Shown: positions 7,077 through 14,940, numbered from the stretch's first letter. The stretch is 16,959 nucleotides of DNA from an uncultured Bacillota bacterium (GCA_937907585.1 CALCVH010000168.1:1-16959); one strand, 5' to 3'. Notes: generated by a model from the sequence alone, not told the origin. Translations and numbers: made by a program.

Positions 7077-7916
7077 ATGAGAGAATTTGATATTGATTTA
7101 TTATCTAATACAATTGAATCGATGATTTTAGATGTCGCAACAAATATTCCATCTGATGTTTTATCGTCTTTAAAAGAAGGATTAAAGATAGAAGAATCGC
7201 CTCTTGGTAAAGATGTATTAAATAGAATAATTGAAAATGATGAATTAGCTAAATTTAAAAATTTACCAATGTGTCAAGATACAGGAATTGTAATAGTATT
7301 TTTAGAAATTGGTTTTGATGTGCATTTTAGTGGCGATATTTATGATGCGATTAATATTGGTGTTCATAACGCATATATTAATGGTTTTTTAAGAAAATCA
7401 GTTGTTAAGCATCCTCTTGATAGAATTAATACTAAAGATAATACTCCCGCAATAGTCCATATTAAACTAGTTCCTGGAGATAAAGTAAAAATAGATTTAT
7501 CTATAAAAGGTGCAGGTTCTGAAAATGTATCACTTGTAAAAATGTTGTCTCCACTTGATGGTATAGATGGAATTAAAAAGTTAGTACTAAATACTATTAA
7601 TGATGCGGGTGGTAAACCTTGTCCACCAATTATAGTTGGACTTGGAATAGGTGGAGATTTAGAAAAGAGTGCACTACTCGCTAAAGAAGCATTATTAAGA
7701 GATATTGATGATGAAAATGATGATCCTATTTTAAATAAACTAGAAAAAGAACTTAAAGAAGATATTAATAATCTAGGAATAGGTCCTATGGGATTTGGCG
7801 GAAGATTAACTTGTTTAGCTGTAAAAATTAAATCATATCCATGTCATATCGCATCTTTACCTGTCGCAATAAATATTCAGTGTCATGCATCAAGACATAA
7901 AACAAAGGTTATTTAA
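7077..7916 (+). CDS. Class I fumarate hydratase / L(+)-tartrate dehydratase, alpha subunit
   Basis: A 279-aa protein matching the N-terminal half of oxygen-sensitive [4Fe-4S] fumarases (FumA/TtdA family), which interconvert fumarate and malate or dehydrate tartrate. Likely cluster ligands are Cys66 in LPMCQDTG, Cys182 in GGKPCPP and Cys256 in YPCHIASLPVAIN. A GIGPMGFGG loop (234-242) and an ending QCHASRH are also typical. GGAGG at 7068-7072 fixes the ATG. The beta subunit begins 2 nt after its stop, as expected for a heteromeric two-gene enzyme. No other citric-acid-cycle gene is in the window, so it may serve fumarate/malate fermentation rather than a full cycle. Sequence alone does not separate fumarase from tartrate dehydratase; fumarase is the more common role. 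Confidence 0.92.
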   Translation: MREFDIDLLSNTIESMILDVATNIPSDVLSSLKEGLKIEESPLGKDVLNRIIENDELAKFKNLPMCQDTGIVIVFLEIGFDVHFSGDIYDAINIGVHNAYINGFLRKSVVKHPLDRINTKDNTPAIVHIKLVPGDKVKIDLSIKGAGSENVSLVKMLSPLDGIDGIKKLVLNTINDAGGKPCPPIIVGLGIGGDLEKSALLAKEALLRDIDDENDDPILNKLEKELKEDINNLGIGPMGFGGRLTCLAVKIKSYPCHIASLPVAINIQCHASRHKTKVI

Positions 7917-7918
7917 TT

Positions 7919-8473
7919 ATGGATAAAATAAAAGAATTAACACTTCCATTAACTGATGAACAAATTAAAGACTTAAAAGCTGGTGATAGAGTTTTACTAA
8001 CTGGCGTTTTATATACCGCAAGAGATGCGGCACATAAAAGATTGGTTGAACTAATAAATGGTAATAAAGAACTACCAATTGATTTAAATGGTTCAACTAT
8101 TTATTATGTAGGTCCTACTCCAACTAAAAAGGGAGAAGTAATTGGTTCATGTGGCCCTACATCTTCATATAGAATGGATGAATATACAGAGCCTTTACTA
8201 AAAAAAGGTTTAAAAATAATGATAGGTAAAGGACCAAGGTCTAATAAATTAAAAGAACTATTAAAAGAATATAATGCTTTATATTTAAGTTCAATTGGTG
8301 GCGCAGCAGCTTCAATTTCTAGTGCTGTAAAGAAATATGAACTTGTATGTTACGAAGATTTAGGCGCAGAAGCGATCTATAAACTAGAAGTAAAAGATTT
8401 TTACGCTATAGTTACATATGACACTAATGGTGGAGATCTATTTTTAGAAGGAATAAGTAAGTATAAAAAATAG
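7919..8473 (+). CDS. Class I fumarate hydratase / L(+)-tartrate dehydratase, beta subunit
   Basis: A 184-aa protein equal to the C-terminal swivelling domain of class I fumarases (TtdB/FumA C-terminal). Family segments are clear: LTDEQIKDLKAGDRVLLTG at 17-35, YYVGPTPTK, VIGSCGPTSSYRMDEY at about 74-90, IGKGPRSNK, the SSIGGAAA turn and the late YEDLGAEAIYKLEV block. It completes the active site of the alpha subunit's iron-sulfur centre. The ATG lies 2 nt after the alpha stop, with AAAGGTT about 10 nt upstream, so it is probably translated by coupling. The gene ends at TAG, and an AT-rich stretch with several possible hairpins follows. Confidence 0.92.
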   Translation: MDKIKELTLPLTDEQIKDLKAGDRVLLTGVLYTARDAAHKRLVELINGNKELPIDLNGSTIYYVGPTPTKKGEVIGSCGPTSSYRMDEYTEPLLKKGLKIMIGKGPRSNKLKELLKEYNALYLSSIGGAAASISSAVKKYELVCYEDLGAEAIYKLEVKDFYAIVTYDTNGGDLFLEGISKYKK

Positions 8474-8616
8474 ATATTAAATAATAGATTTACATCATTT
8501 AATTTAAGTATTATGAATAAAATGAAAATTCTTATTATAAATAATAACTTTAATTTGAATATTATCTATTTTTAATTCATAATAGAAGTAGATAATATTA
8601 TTGTTTTAGAGGATTT
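8474..8616 (+). promoter_or_regulatory. AT-rich intergenic region with promoter for the CBS gene
   Basis: A 143-bp gap. TTGAAT (8555-8560), a 17-bp spacer and CATAAT (8578-8583) form a reasonable sigma-A type promoter, with a start near 8590. AGAGGA (8608-8613) serves the CBS gene. No strong GC hairpin terminator follows the fumarase genes. The only candidate is the 10-bp AT-rich pairing of 8466-8475 with 8564-8573, whose 3' arm ends in TTTTT. Confidence 0.45.
8558..8599. repeat. 11-bp perfect inverted repeat flanking the -10 of the CBS gene
   Basis: AATATTATCTA (8558-8568) and TAGATAATATT (8589-8599) are exact reverse complements 20 bp apart. The left arm overlaps the -35 and the right arm covers the predicted start site, an operator-like arrangement. 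The same left arm can also pair in RNA with sequence at the fumarase beta stop codon. Confidence 0.5.
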
Positions 8617-9018
8617 ATGAACATTTTAGATTTTTTGACTCCTAAATATGAAACTCATTTTTATTTGTCTACTATCACTTTAAGACAAGCATTTGAAAAA
8701 TTTACTATACATAAATATAGTGTTATGCCTTTAATAGATTCAGAAGGTAAATATGTAACTACCATTTCCGCATCTGACTTATTAGAAGCATCTAGAGTTC
8801 CTAGAATGACACTTAAAGCGTCTGAAAAGATTAAAGTTGGAGATATTATCGTATCAAGACCTTATCAGTCACTTACTATTGATTCAACAATAGAACAAGT
8901 CTATGACTTGTTGTTAGATCAAAGCTTCATTCCTATGGTAGATTCTAATGGTATCTATATGGGAATTATAAAAAGAAAAACGTTCTTAAGAGCGTTTAAA
9001 AATAAAATATTATCATAA
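8617..9018 (+). CDS. Stand-alone tandem CBS-domain protein
   Basis: A 133-aa protein made of two CBS domains and almost nothing else: CBS1 at about 8-62 (SVMPLIDSEGKYVTTISASDLL) and CBS2 at about 72-130 (SFIPMVDSNGIYMGIIKRKTFL). The VMPLID and FIPMVD strands followed by a helix are the usual CBS hallmarks. Such pairs bind adenosine nucleotides. Small stand-alone CBS proteins of Bacillota such as DarB/YkuL or CbpB bind cyclic di-AMP and act on partner enzymes, and the size and layout fit that group. Nucleotide and partner cannot be told here. AGAGGA lies 3 nt before the ATG. The gene is a single unit with its own promoter and terminator. Confidence 0.8.
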   Translation: MNILDFLTPKYETHFYLSTITLRQAFEKFTIHKYSVMPLIDSEGKYVTTISASDLLEASRVPRMTLKASEKIKVGDIIVSRPYQSLTIDSTIEQVYDLLLDQSFIPMVDSNGIYMGIIKRKTFLRAFKNKILS

Positions 9019-9027
9019 TTATTATCG

Positions 9028-9061
9028 CTCGCTACAAATGCTAAAATATATAGCGAGTTTT
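9028..9061 (+). terminator. Intrinsic terminator after the CBS gene
   Basis: A perfect 7-bp stem, CTCGCTA (9028-9034) with TAGCGAG (9051-9057), a 16-nt loop and then TTTTAATTT. The long loop makes it somewhat weaker than the others. It shares the AGCGAG arm with the terminator at 1869. Confidence 0.7.
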
Positions 9062-9096
9062 AATTTAATATATTCATTAATAATAAAGGTGGTTAT

Positions 9097-11631
9097 ATGA
9101 AAAAGTTATTTTCAATATTACTAATAGTTATTACATTAGTCTTAACTGGTTGTGAAGGTTTTGATTTTAATATGTTTTCAATCACATCTACTGAAAAAAC
9201 TCTAGAATCAACAGTAGATAATGGAGATAATAACTCAACTAATGATAAGAATAGTAATAATCCTATATCAACGAATAATTCTCAAAATATAGTTTCTAAT
9301 GATGGATTAATTCTTGTAAGTATAGATCTATCATTGCCAGGAATGAATCCGATTGATATTTATGTTAAACCAGGATCAATATTAAGCGATATTTTAAAGA
9401 ATAATGGTTTTGACACTGTTCTTTATCACGATGGCTTAACTTTTAAATATTGGGTTGTTGATGGTGTAAGTTGTCCTAATCCATATGATAAGGTAATTAA
9501 TAATGATTCTAAAGTAGTAGCTACATGGACTGATTATGTTAAAGGCGAATTAGTGACTGTACACATTAGCGAATATCATTTTGATTATTCTGTAGATATG
9601 GACTACGAAGTTGACAATAATACTAATTTATTAGACTTTCTATATGATAATTCTATATTATTTGAAGAAGATTTTATTGATGAAAAATTCGAATCTTTAT
9701 ATGCTTCGAATATTGGTTTTAAAACTACAGAGAAAAATGAATTATCTCAATATTTAATTAAAGACTTGGGAGAAGGTTATATAGATATCCAAGTTTTATA
9801 TTCAACATTAGACCATAAATATAAAACTGGTAGATTCATCTATCAAGGAAGTTATTATGGCGATGTTGAAGGTATGGTTCATATAAATAGAGGTGATAAG
9901 TATTATTTTAATTCAATGTATATTGATGAAAATTCAAAATACGTAGGTTTTAATTTGCATACATCCGAATTGGTTAATCTACATGATTTATATATTTTAG
10001 CTAATGGAACTACATATAGAATATCACCTCGCTCTATTGCGGCGTACTATCATTATTTAGATAATAATAATTCTATTGAATTTGAGAATTCTTATTATAA
10101 TGATTCAGAACTTGACTTTTTAATTGACTTAGAAAAAATAGGATTAGCTAATTATTCTGGAACTATAGATTTTTGTCTAGAAGTTCCTAATAAGGACACT
10201 TTATTTATTAAATCAGCTGTAAGTGAAGTTGTAGAAGCTAAAGTTATAAAGTTGTATTGTAATCCTTATGATGAAAACGATTATAAAGAAATATATTATT
10301 ACAACGGAGCAATAGGTAATGATGGTTTAGAATATCCAGTTGAAGATTTTATAATAGATTATATGTATACTGATACAGGTTTTCAAACAACTGAATTTAG
10401 TGAATTAAGACAGTATTACGATGAAATTCAATATATTAAATGTGTATTTAAATCTTTGTACATCAATTATAATGACTTTTTAGCATATAAGCCTACTACT
10501 ATTTATAATGATTCGACTTATGAAAATATTGAAGGATATGCTATCAAGTTAAGAGATGAAGTTGATAGAAGTAGAATAACAAGTATAGTAATACCTGATC
10601 GAATTGATGGCGTTGATGGACTTAAACCTGTTATTTCAATTGCTGATGAAAATGGTTTTTATGAATGTAATAATTTAGTATCCGTAATTTTACCAGATTC
10701 AATTTTAAGAATAGGAAATTCAGCATTTAGAAGTTGCACATCGTTAAAAAATATTAAATTACCAGAAAATCTACTATCTATTGGTGCTTTTGCGTTCCAT
10801 GGATGCGATATGTTAGAAGATATAGAACTTCCTGATAATATAAGTATGATCGAATTTGACACTTTTTCATATTGTGATAATTTAAGAAACATAAAAATAC
10901 CAAATAAACTAATGTCTATAGAACCTTCTGCATTCAAAGCATGTACTAGTTTAGAATCTTTAGAACTAAATGATGGATTGTTGTATATTAGTGATGAAAG
11001 TTTTTTATGGTGCAGCAATTTAAAAACTATATATATTCCTAATACTATTGAATTTATAGGTAGTTCAGCATTTGAAGGACTTGAAAGTTTGAATACAATT
11101 AATTTTGGTGGAACAGAAGCAGAATGGAATTATTTAATTAGCAATGTATATGTCGGTGATTTAACTAATGTTAAAATAAATTTTTATAATCAAGTTTCAG
11201 ATAAGGTTACAAATTTGTTATATAATCTAGAGACTTGTAATTATGATGAATTTAGAATAGAGCAATATACAAATTACTCAAAATTAATTGTAAATAAAAA
11301 CTTATTTGGTGGTGATGAATGGTTCTACTATATGAAACCTATTCATACAACAATTCAAAATATTAAAGAAATAGCATTTAAAGCAGAAATAAAAAATGAT
11401 TACAGCAAGGATATTATACTAAAAATCGAAAGCATTAAAGACAGAAAAGCTTTTGAAGTATCAGTTCAATATGATAATGGAAGAATTGATTTTGTTTGGG
11501 ACTTAACTCAATATAATGATATTGAATCTTCATTATCTGAAGGATTTACGTTCTATATGTTTTTGCTTCCTGGTGAAGGAAATGGTGAAGCTGAAATTGA
11601 TGTATATCAATTAGAAATAATAACTAAATAA
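9097..11631 (+). CDS. Large surface lipoprotein with Listeria-Bacteroides repeat and BspA-like LRRs
   Basis: An 844-aa lipoprotein: MKK, a hydrophobic segment, and lipobox LTGC with C19. A long Asn/Ser/Thr linker (about 28-68) is followed by a unit at about 72-145 that looks like a Listeria-Bacteroides (InlB B) repeat, with DGLTFKYWVVDG and an ending VVATW. Two related modules follow at about 150-235 and 380-455, each with (E/V)EDFI and then GFxTTExxELxQY (207-219 and 428-440). Next come about six BspA/LRR_5 repeats at about 515-675, closing with NFGGTEAEWNYL, a familiar end to such arrays. The C-terminal ~150 residues form a beta-rich domain I do not recognise. Adhesion or glycan binding at the cell surface is inferred from the repeat families; no catalytic motif is seen. 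AAAGGTGG (about 9085-9092) sets the start. It stands alone between two terminators. Confidence 0.85.
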   Translation: MKKLFSILLIVITLVLTGCEGFDFNMFSITSTEKTLESTVDNGDNNSTNDKNSNNPISTNNSQNIVSNDGLILVSIDLSLPGMNPIDIYVKPGSILSDILKNNGFDTVLYHDGLTFKYWVVDGVSCPNPYDKVINNDSKVVATWTDYVKGELVTVHISEYHFDYSVDMDYEVDNNTNLLDFLYDNSILFEEDFIDEKFESLYASNIGFKTTEKNELSQYLIKDLGEGYIDIQVLYSTLDHKYKTGRFIYQGSYYGDVEGMVHINRGDKYYFNSMYIDENSKYVGFNLHTSELVNLHDLYILANGTTYRISPRSIAAYYHYLDNNNSIEFENSYYNDSELDFLIDLEKIGLANYSGTIDFCLEVPNKDTLFIKSAVSEVVEAKVIKLYCNPYDENDYKEIYYYNGAIGNDGLEYPVEDFIIDYMYTDTGFQTTEFSELRQYYDEIQYIKCVFKSLYINYNDFLAYKPTTIYNDSTYENIEGYAIKLRDEVDRSRITSIVIPDRIDGVDGLKPVISIADENGFYECNNLVSVILPDSILRIGNSAFRSCTSLKNIKLPENLLSIGAFAFHGCDMLEDIELPDNISMIEFDTFSYCDNLRNIKIPNKLMSIEPSAFKACTSLESLELNDGLLYISDESFLWCSNLKTIYIPNTIEFIGSSAFEGLESLNTINFGGTEAEWNYLISNVYVGDLTNVKINFYNQVSDKVTNLLYNLETCNYDEFRIEQYTNYSKLIVNKNLFGGDEWFYYMKPIHTTIQNIKEIAFKAEIKNDYSKDIILKIESIKDRKAFEVSVQYDNGRIDFVWDLTQYNDIESSLSEGFTFYMFLLPGEGNGEAEIDVYQLEIITK

Positions 11632-11654
11632 GAATTAAAAAGTGCTAAATTAAG

Positions 11655-11688
11655 GTGTGTTAGAGAATCTAAATCTAACGCACTTTTT
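11655..11688 (+). terminator. Intrinsic terminator after the 844-aa lipoprotein gene
   Basis: A 10-bp stem with one G-T pair, GTGTGTTAGA (11655-11664) with TCTAACGCAC (11674-11683), a 9-nt loop and then TTTTT. An upstream AAAAAGTGC could compete for the 3' arm. Confidence 0.85.
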
Positions 11689-11774
11689 ATATGAAAAATA
11701 TTAATATTTGTTAGACATAACCAACTGCAATAATTTAATTGTTAAAAATAATGTTAAATTAATTAATTAATTTG

Positions 11775-11783
11775 TGGTATAAT
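11775..11783 (+). promoter_or_regulatory. Extended -10 promoter for pnp
   Basis: TGG followed by consensus TATAAT (11778-11783), just after a run of TTAA repeats (about 11757-11773). The -35 is poor. The start near 11790 gives a leader of about 24 nt holding AAGGAG (11798-11803). Confidence 0.65.
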
Positions 11784-11813
11784 TCAATAGAATGAAAAAG
11801 GAGAAAAAAGTAA

Positions 11814-14015
11814 ATGGAAAAGAAAGTTTACGAGCTTAATTTTAGGGGAAGAAAATTAAGCGTTGAACTTAACGAAGTTGCGAAACAAGCTCAGGGTGCA
11901 TGTATCGTTAAGTATGAGGACACAGAAGTATTAAGTGTATGTTGTGTTGGAAAAACACCAATAACTCAAGACTTTTTCCCACTAACAGTTTTATACCAAG
12001 AAAAAATGTATTCTAATGGTATGATTCCTGGAGGATGGCTAAGAAGAGAAGGAAGACCTACTGAACATGAAACATTGATGAGTAGATTGATTGATAGACC
12101 TTTAAGACCACTCTTCAAGGATGGATTTAGAAATGAAGTACAAGTAATCAATACTGTATTATCATGCAATCCTGATAATGCTCCACAAATGGCTGCATTA
12201 TTTGGATCTAGCTTATGCTTAGGATTAGGTGGAGTTCCAATTGAAGCGCCTGTTGCGGGAGTTATTGTTGGACTTATAGATGGAGAATTTGTTATTAACC
12301 CAACACAAGAACAAAAAGAAAAATCTTTATTAGATTTAACTGTATCAGCAACTAAAGAAGCTATTAATATGGTTGAAGCTGGAGCTAAAGAAGTATCTGA
12401 AGAAACAATGACTGATGCTTTACTATATGCTCATGAAGCAATAAAAGAATTAATCGAATTCGAAGAAAAGATTATTGCTGAAAACGCTAAACCAATGCTT
12501 GAAATCGAATATAAGACAGTTAGTCAAGATATCATCGATTTCGTTACACCTTTATCTAAAGAAAGAATTGAAAAGAGTGTATCTATTGTTGAAAAGCTTG
12601 AAAGAGCCGCTGCTATTGAAGCGATTGAAGAAGAAGTATCTTTACAGTGTGTTGAACATTATAAAGAATTAGGAACTACTGATAAAGATGAATTAAAACA
12701 GATTGAATTAGATGCTAGAAGCGTAATGGAAGGCTTCATGGTTAATGAAGTCAGAAGATTGATTCTAGTAGATAAGATTCGTCCAGATGGAAGAAAAGTA
12801 AATGAGATTAGACCATTAAATGCTCAAATTGATTTACTTGAAAGACCTCATGGGTCTGCAATGTTCACACGTGGACAAACTCAAGCTTTAGCAATTACTA
12901 CATTAGGTTCATTAGATGAAGCTCAAGTTCTTGAAGGAGTTCAATTAACTGATAATAAGAGATGGATGTTACACTATAATTTCCCTGCATTCTCTGTAGG
13001 TGAAATTGGTAAATATGGATCTCCAGGAAGAAGAGAAATTGGCCATGGTGCTTTAGCAGAAAGAGCTTTGGCTCAAGTAATGCCTAGTGAGGAAGAGTTC
13101 CCATACTGCATTAGAACAGTATCAGAAATCTTAGAATCTAATGGTTCATCTTCTCAAGCAACCATCTGCGCATCAAGTATGTCTTTAATGGCCGCTGGTG
13201 TTCCAATTAAGAAACAGGTTGCGGGTATCGCAATGGGTTTAATATCTGATGGAGAAAAATATACTATTTTAACTGATATTCAAGGTTTAGAAGATCACTT
13301 TGGTGATATGGACTTTAAAGTAGCGGGTACTAAAGATGGTATTACTGCACTTCAAATGGATATTAAGGTTAAAGGTATCGATAGAAAGATATTATCTGAA
13401 GCTTTAAATCAAGCTCATGAAGCAAGAATGCAGATACTAGAAGTTATGAATGCCGCAATAAGTGAACCTAGAAAAGAAGTATCTAAATACGCTCCTAAGA
13501 TTAAAGTAATGAATATCGATAAAGACTGTATCAAAGATGTTATTGGTACAGGAGGAAAAACAATTAACTCAATTATCGAAAAATGTAATGGTGTAAAGAT
13601 TGATATCTCTGAAGAAGGAAGAGTTATCGTTATGCATCAGGATTTAGATAACTGCATTAAAGCTATTCAAATGATTGAAAACATCGTTAGAAAACCAGAA
13701 GTAGGCGATATATATGATGGAAAAGTTACAAGAATTGAGTCTTATGGCTGTTTCGTTGAATTATGGGATGGTGTAGAAGGCTTATGCCATATCTCTAGAT
13801 TATCTTTAAAGAGAGTTGAAAAAACTGAAGATGTAGTCAAAGTTGGCGATACATTAAAAGTTAAGATTATTAAGATTGATGAAAAAGGAAGAATTGATCT
13901 AAGTCATTCCGCAACTCTTGATGGATATAAGGAAAAAGGCGCTAAAAAACCTTCTAAAAAAGAAAATAAAGAAGAAGATGACGAAGAAGTAATAGTTATC
14001 TCTACTGAAGTTTAA
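11814..14015 (+). CDS. pnp: Polyribonucleotide nucleotidyltransferase (PNPase)
   Basis: PNPase degrades RNA 3' to 5' using phosphate and can add tails in reverse; it works as a ring-shaped trimer in the RNA degradosome. All domains are present in the 733 residues: RNase PH-like domain 1 (about 5-215), a helical domain (about 240-320), RNase PH-like domain 2 (about 322-550), KH (about 560-625) and S1 (about 628-700). Visible active-site features include FTRGQTQ (352-358), SNGSSSQ (442-448) and EDHFGDMDFK, where Asp494, Asp500 and Lys502 match the E. coli catalytic Asp486, Asp492 and Lys494. The KH loop is GTGG (578-581). An acidic/lysine tail of about 30 residues ends the protein. rpsO, the common upstream partner, is absent; the gene follows a terminator and carries its own promoter. 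The RNase P RNA gene starts about 10 nt downstream. Confidence 0.97.
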   Translation: MEKKVYELNFRGRKLSVELNEVAKQAQGACIVKYEDTEVLSVCCVGKTPITQDFFPLTVLYQEKMYSNGMIPGGWLRREGRPTEHETLMSRLIDRPLRPLFKDGFRNEVQVINTVLSCNPDNAPQMAALFGSSLCLGLGGVPIEAPVAGVIVGLIDGEFVINPTQEQKEKSLLDLTVSATKEAINMVEAGAKEVSEETMTDALLYAHEAIKELIEFEEKIIAENAKPMLEIEYKTVSQDIIDFVTPLSKERIEKSVSIVEKLERAAAIEAIEEEVSLQCVEHYKELGTTDKDELKQIELDARSVMEGFMVNEVRRLILVDKIRPDGRKVNEIRPLNAQIDLLERPHGSAMFTRGQTQALAITTLGSLDEAQVLEGVQLTDNKRWMLHYNFPAFSVGEIGKYGSPGRREIGHGALAERALAQVMPSEEEFPYCIRTVSEILESNGSSSQATICASSMSLMAAGVPIKKQVAGIAMGLISDGEKYTILTDIQGLEDHFGDMDFKVAGTKDGITALQMDIKVKGIDRKILSEALNQAHEARMQILEVMNAAISEPRKEVSKYAPKIKVMNIDKDCIKDVIGTGGKTINSIIEKCNGVKIDISEEGRVIVMHQDLDNCIKAIQMIENIVRKPEVGDIYDGKVTRIESYGCFVELWDGVEGLCHISRLSLKRVEKTEDVVKVGDTLKVKIIKIDEKGRIDLSHSATLDGYKEKGAKKPSKKENKEEDDEEVIVISTEV

Positions 14016-14024
14016 TTAATATAT

Positions 14025-14353
14025 AATAGAATCGGACAGCTGAGCGTATATACGTTAGGAAAGTCCATGCTGACACGTTCTGAGATGAATGTAAATGTTT
14101 ATGCCAGCCGAAAAAATAAGACTGGGCACCATTTGTTGGTGACGGCGATGAAAAGGATTTAAAAGGCCTGAGTAACATAAAGCGCCACAGAGACGAGCGA
14201 TAGGAAATACCTATCGATGAAACGAGGTAAGCCCCTTAAGTCAGAAACCCAAATTTGGTAGGGGAGCTATAGATAAGGAAATGAACAAGTCTATGGAGAA
14301 TTTATTCTAGATAGATAGCTGTCGATAACAGAACATGGCTTATAGATTCTATT
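14025..14353 (+). ncRNA. rnpB: RNase P RNA, type B
   Basis: The catalytic RNA that removes 5' leaders from pre-tRNAs. Conserved blocks seen in order: GGAAAGTCC (14058-14066) and ATGCTGACAC, then GGGCACC, GACGGC, GCCACAGAGACGA (14184-14196), GAAACGAGGTAA, the AAACCCAAATTTGGTAGGGG core (14245-14264), AGATAGATAGCTGTC and ACAGAACATGGCTTATAG (14328-14345). P1 is a perfect 9-bp helix, AATAGAATC (14025-14033) with GATTCTATT (14345-14353), which sets the ends. The region after GGGG (14265-14310) follows the Bacillus (type B) pattern. At about 330 nt it is shorter than the ~400-nt B. subtilis RNA; the stretch between GACGGC and GCCACAG, where P12 normally stands, is reduced. It lies about 10 nt after pnp and may be cotranscribed, or start from the TATAAT at 14022-14027. 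Confidence 0.95.
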
Positions 14354-14360
14354 TATTATA

Positions 14361-14397
14361 AAATAAAGCGCTTAACCAGATAGTTATGCGCTTATTT
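14361..14397 (+). terminator. Long hairpin after rnpB, possible terminator or leader structure
   Basis: AAATAAAGCGC (14361-14371) pairs with GCGCTTATTT (14388-14397) apart from one bulged A. An inner TAAC/GTTA pairing closes a 6-nt loop. The 3' arm contains TTATTT but no long T-run follows, so termination may be partial, allowing read-through into the Nudix gene. The hairpin ends just before that gene's ribosome binding site. Confidence 0.5.
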
Positions 14398-14404
14398 GGA
14401 TGGA
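14398..14404 (+). promoter_or_regulatory. Ribosome binding site used to choose the Nudix gene start
   Basis: GGATGGA lies 6 nt before the ATG at 14411. The in-frame TTG at 14396 has no such site and falls inside the preceding hairpin arm, so it is unlikely to be used. Confidence 0.4.
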
Positions 14405-14410
14405 CTAGAT

Positions 14411-14938
14411 ATGGAAAAAACAAAAAAAGAAAATCTTGTATTTGATGGAAGAATACTAAAATTTTATAATGACGAAGTAACTCTAGATAATGGCGAAACT
14501 TCTAAAAGAGAATATGTTTCTCATAGAGGTGGTGTTTGTTGTCTAGCGGTTCATGACGGTAAAATCTATTTTGAAAAACAATATAGATACGCTGTTAGAA
14601 AAGAGATATTTGAACTTCCTGCAGGTAAGCTTGAAGCAGGCGAAAACCCAATGGATGCGATGAAAAGAGAATTAAAAGAGGAACTTGGCTTTATTTCTCA
14701 TAATATGGAATATATAGATTTTATATATCCATCTGTAGGATATACTAATGAAAAGATATATTTATTTTATTCATCAGATAATGAATTATCTACTCAATCT
14801 TTAGATGAAGATGAGTTTTTATCTATTTCACCACTATCAATTAAAGATGCATATAAGAAGCTAGATAATAATGAAATACATGATGCGAAAACAGTTTGTC
14901 TCATGTTAAAATTAAGAAACAGACTATTAAAAGATTAA
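14411..14938 (+). CDS. Nudix hydrolase, ADP-ribose pyrophosphatase type
   Basis: A 175-aa protein (ATG at 14411) with a complete Nudix box, GX5EX7REUXEEXGU, at residues 72-94: Gly72, Glu78, Arg86, Glu87, Glu90, Glu91 and Gly93. The glutamates bind the metal. ELPAGKLEAGE and the preceding FEKQYRYAVRKEIFELPAG are typical of the NudF/ADP-ribose pyrophosphatase branch, which cleaves ADP-ribose to AMP and ribose 5-phosphate in the cytoplasm; related sugar nucleotides are possible substrates. An early DGRILKFYNDEVTLDNG motif is also usual in this branch. lepA begins 2 nt after its stop, so the two are co-transcribed. Substrate assignment comes from the family, not from a diagnostic residue. Confidence 0.9.
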   Translation: MEKTKKENLVFDGRILKFYNDEVTLDNGETSKREYVSHRGGVCCLAVHDGKIYFEKQYRYAVRKEIFELPAGKLEAGENPMDAMKRELKEELGFISHNMEYIDFIYPSVGYTNEKIYLFYSSDNELSTQSLDEDEFLSISPLSIKDAYKKLDNNEIHDAKTVCLMLKLRNRLLKD

Positions 14939-14940
14939 TT

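Noticed and set aside
1869..9061. The shared AGCGAG arms at 1869 and 9051 as a dispersed repeat or uptake signal
   Set aside because: Both occurrences are arms of ordinary terminator hairpins followed by T-runs; two copies do not make a repeat family.
10659..11018. A 119-codon minus-strand frame opposite the LRRs of the large lipoprotein
   Set aside because: Its length comes from the regular repeat codons on the other strand. The translation is low in complexity, with no start signal and no recognisable domain.
11757..11773. TTAA-type run upstream of pnp as a microsatellite or phase-variable tract
   Set aside because: It is short, imperfect and expected in DNA this rich in A and T; it could at most act as promoter-flanking DNA.
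12475..12672. A 65-codon plus-strand frame inside pnp
   Set aside because: It is a +1 frame shadow of the helical domain of PNPase, which is intact.
14896..14940. A longer N-terminus for LepA from an upstream ATG
   Set aside because: It would overlap the Nudix gene by 43 bases and add 15 residues absent from the family; the ATG at 14941 follows the Nudix stop by 2 nt.
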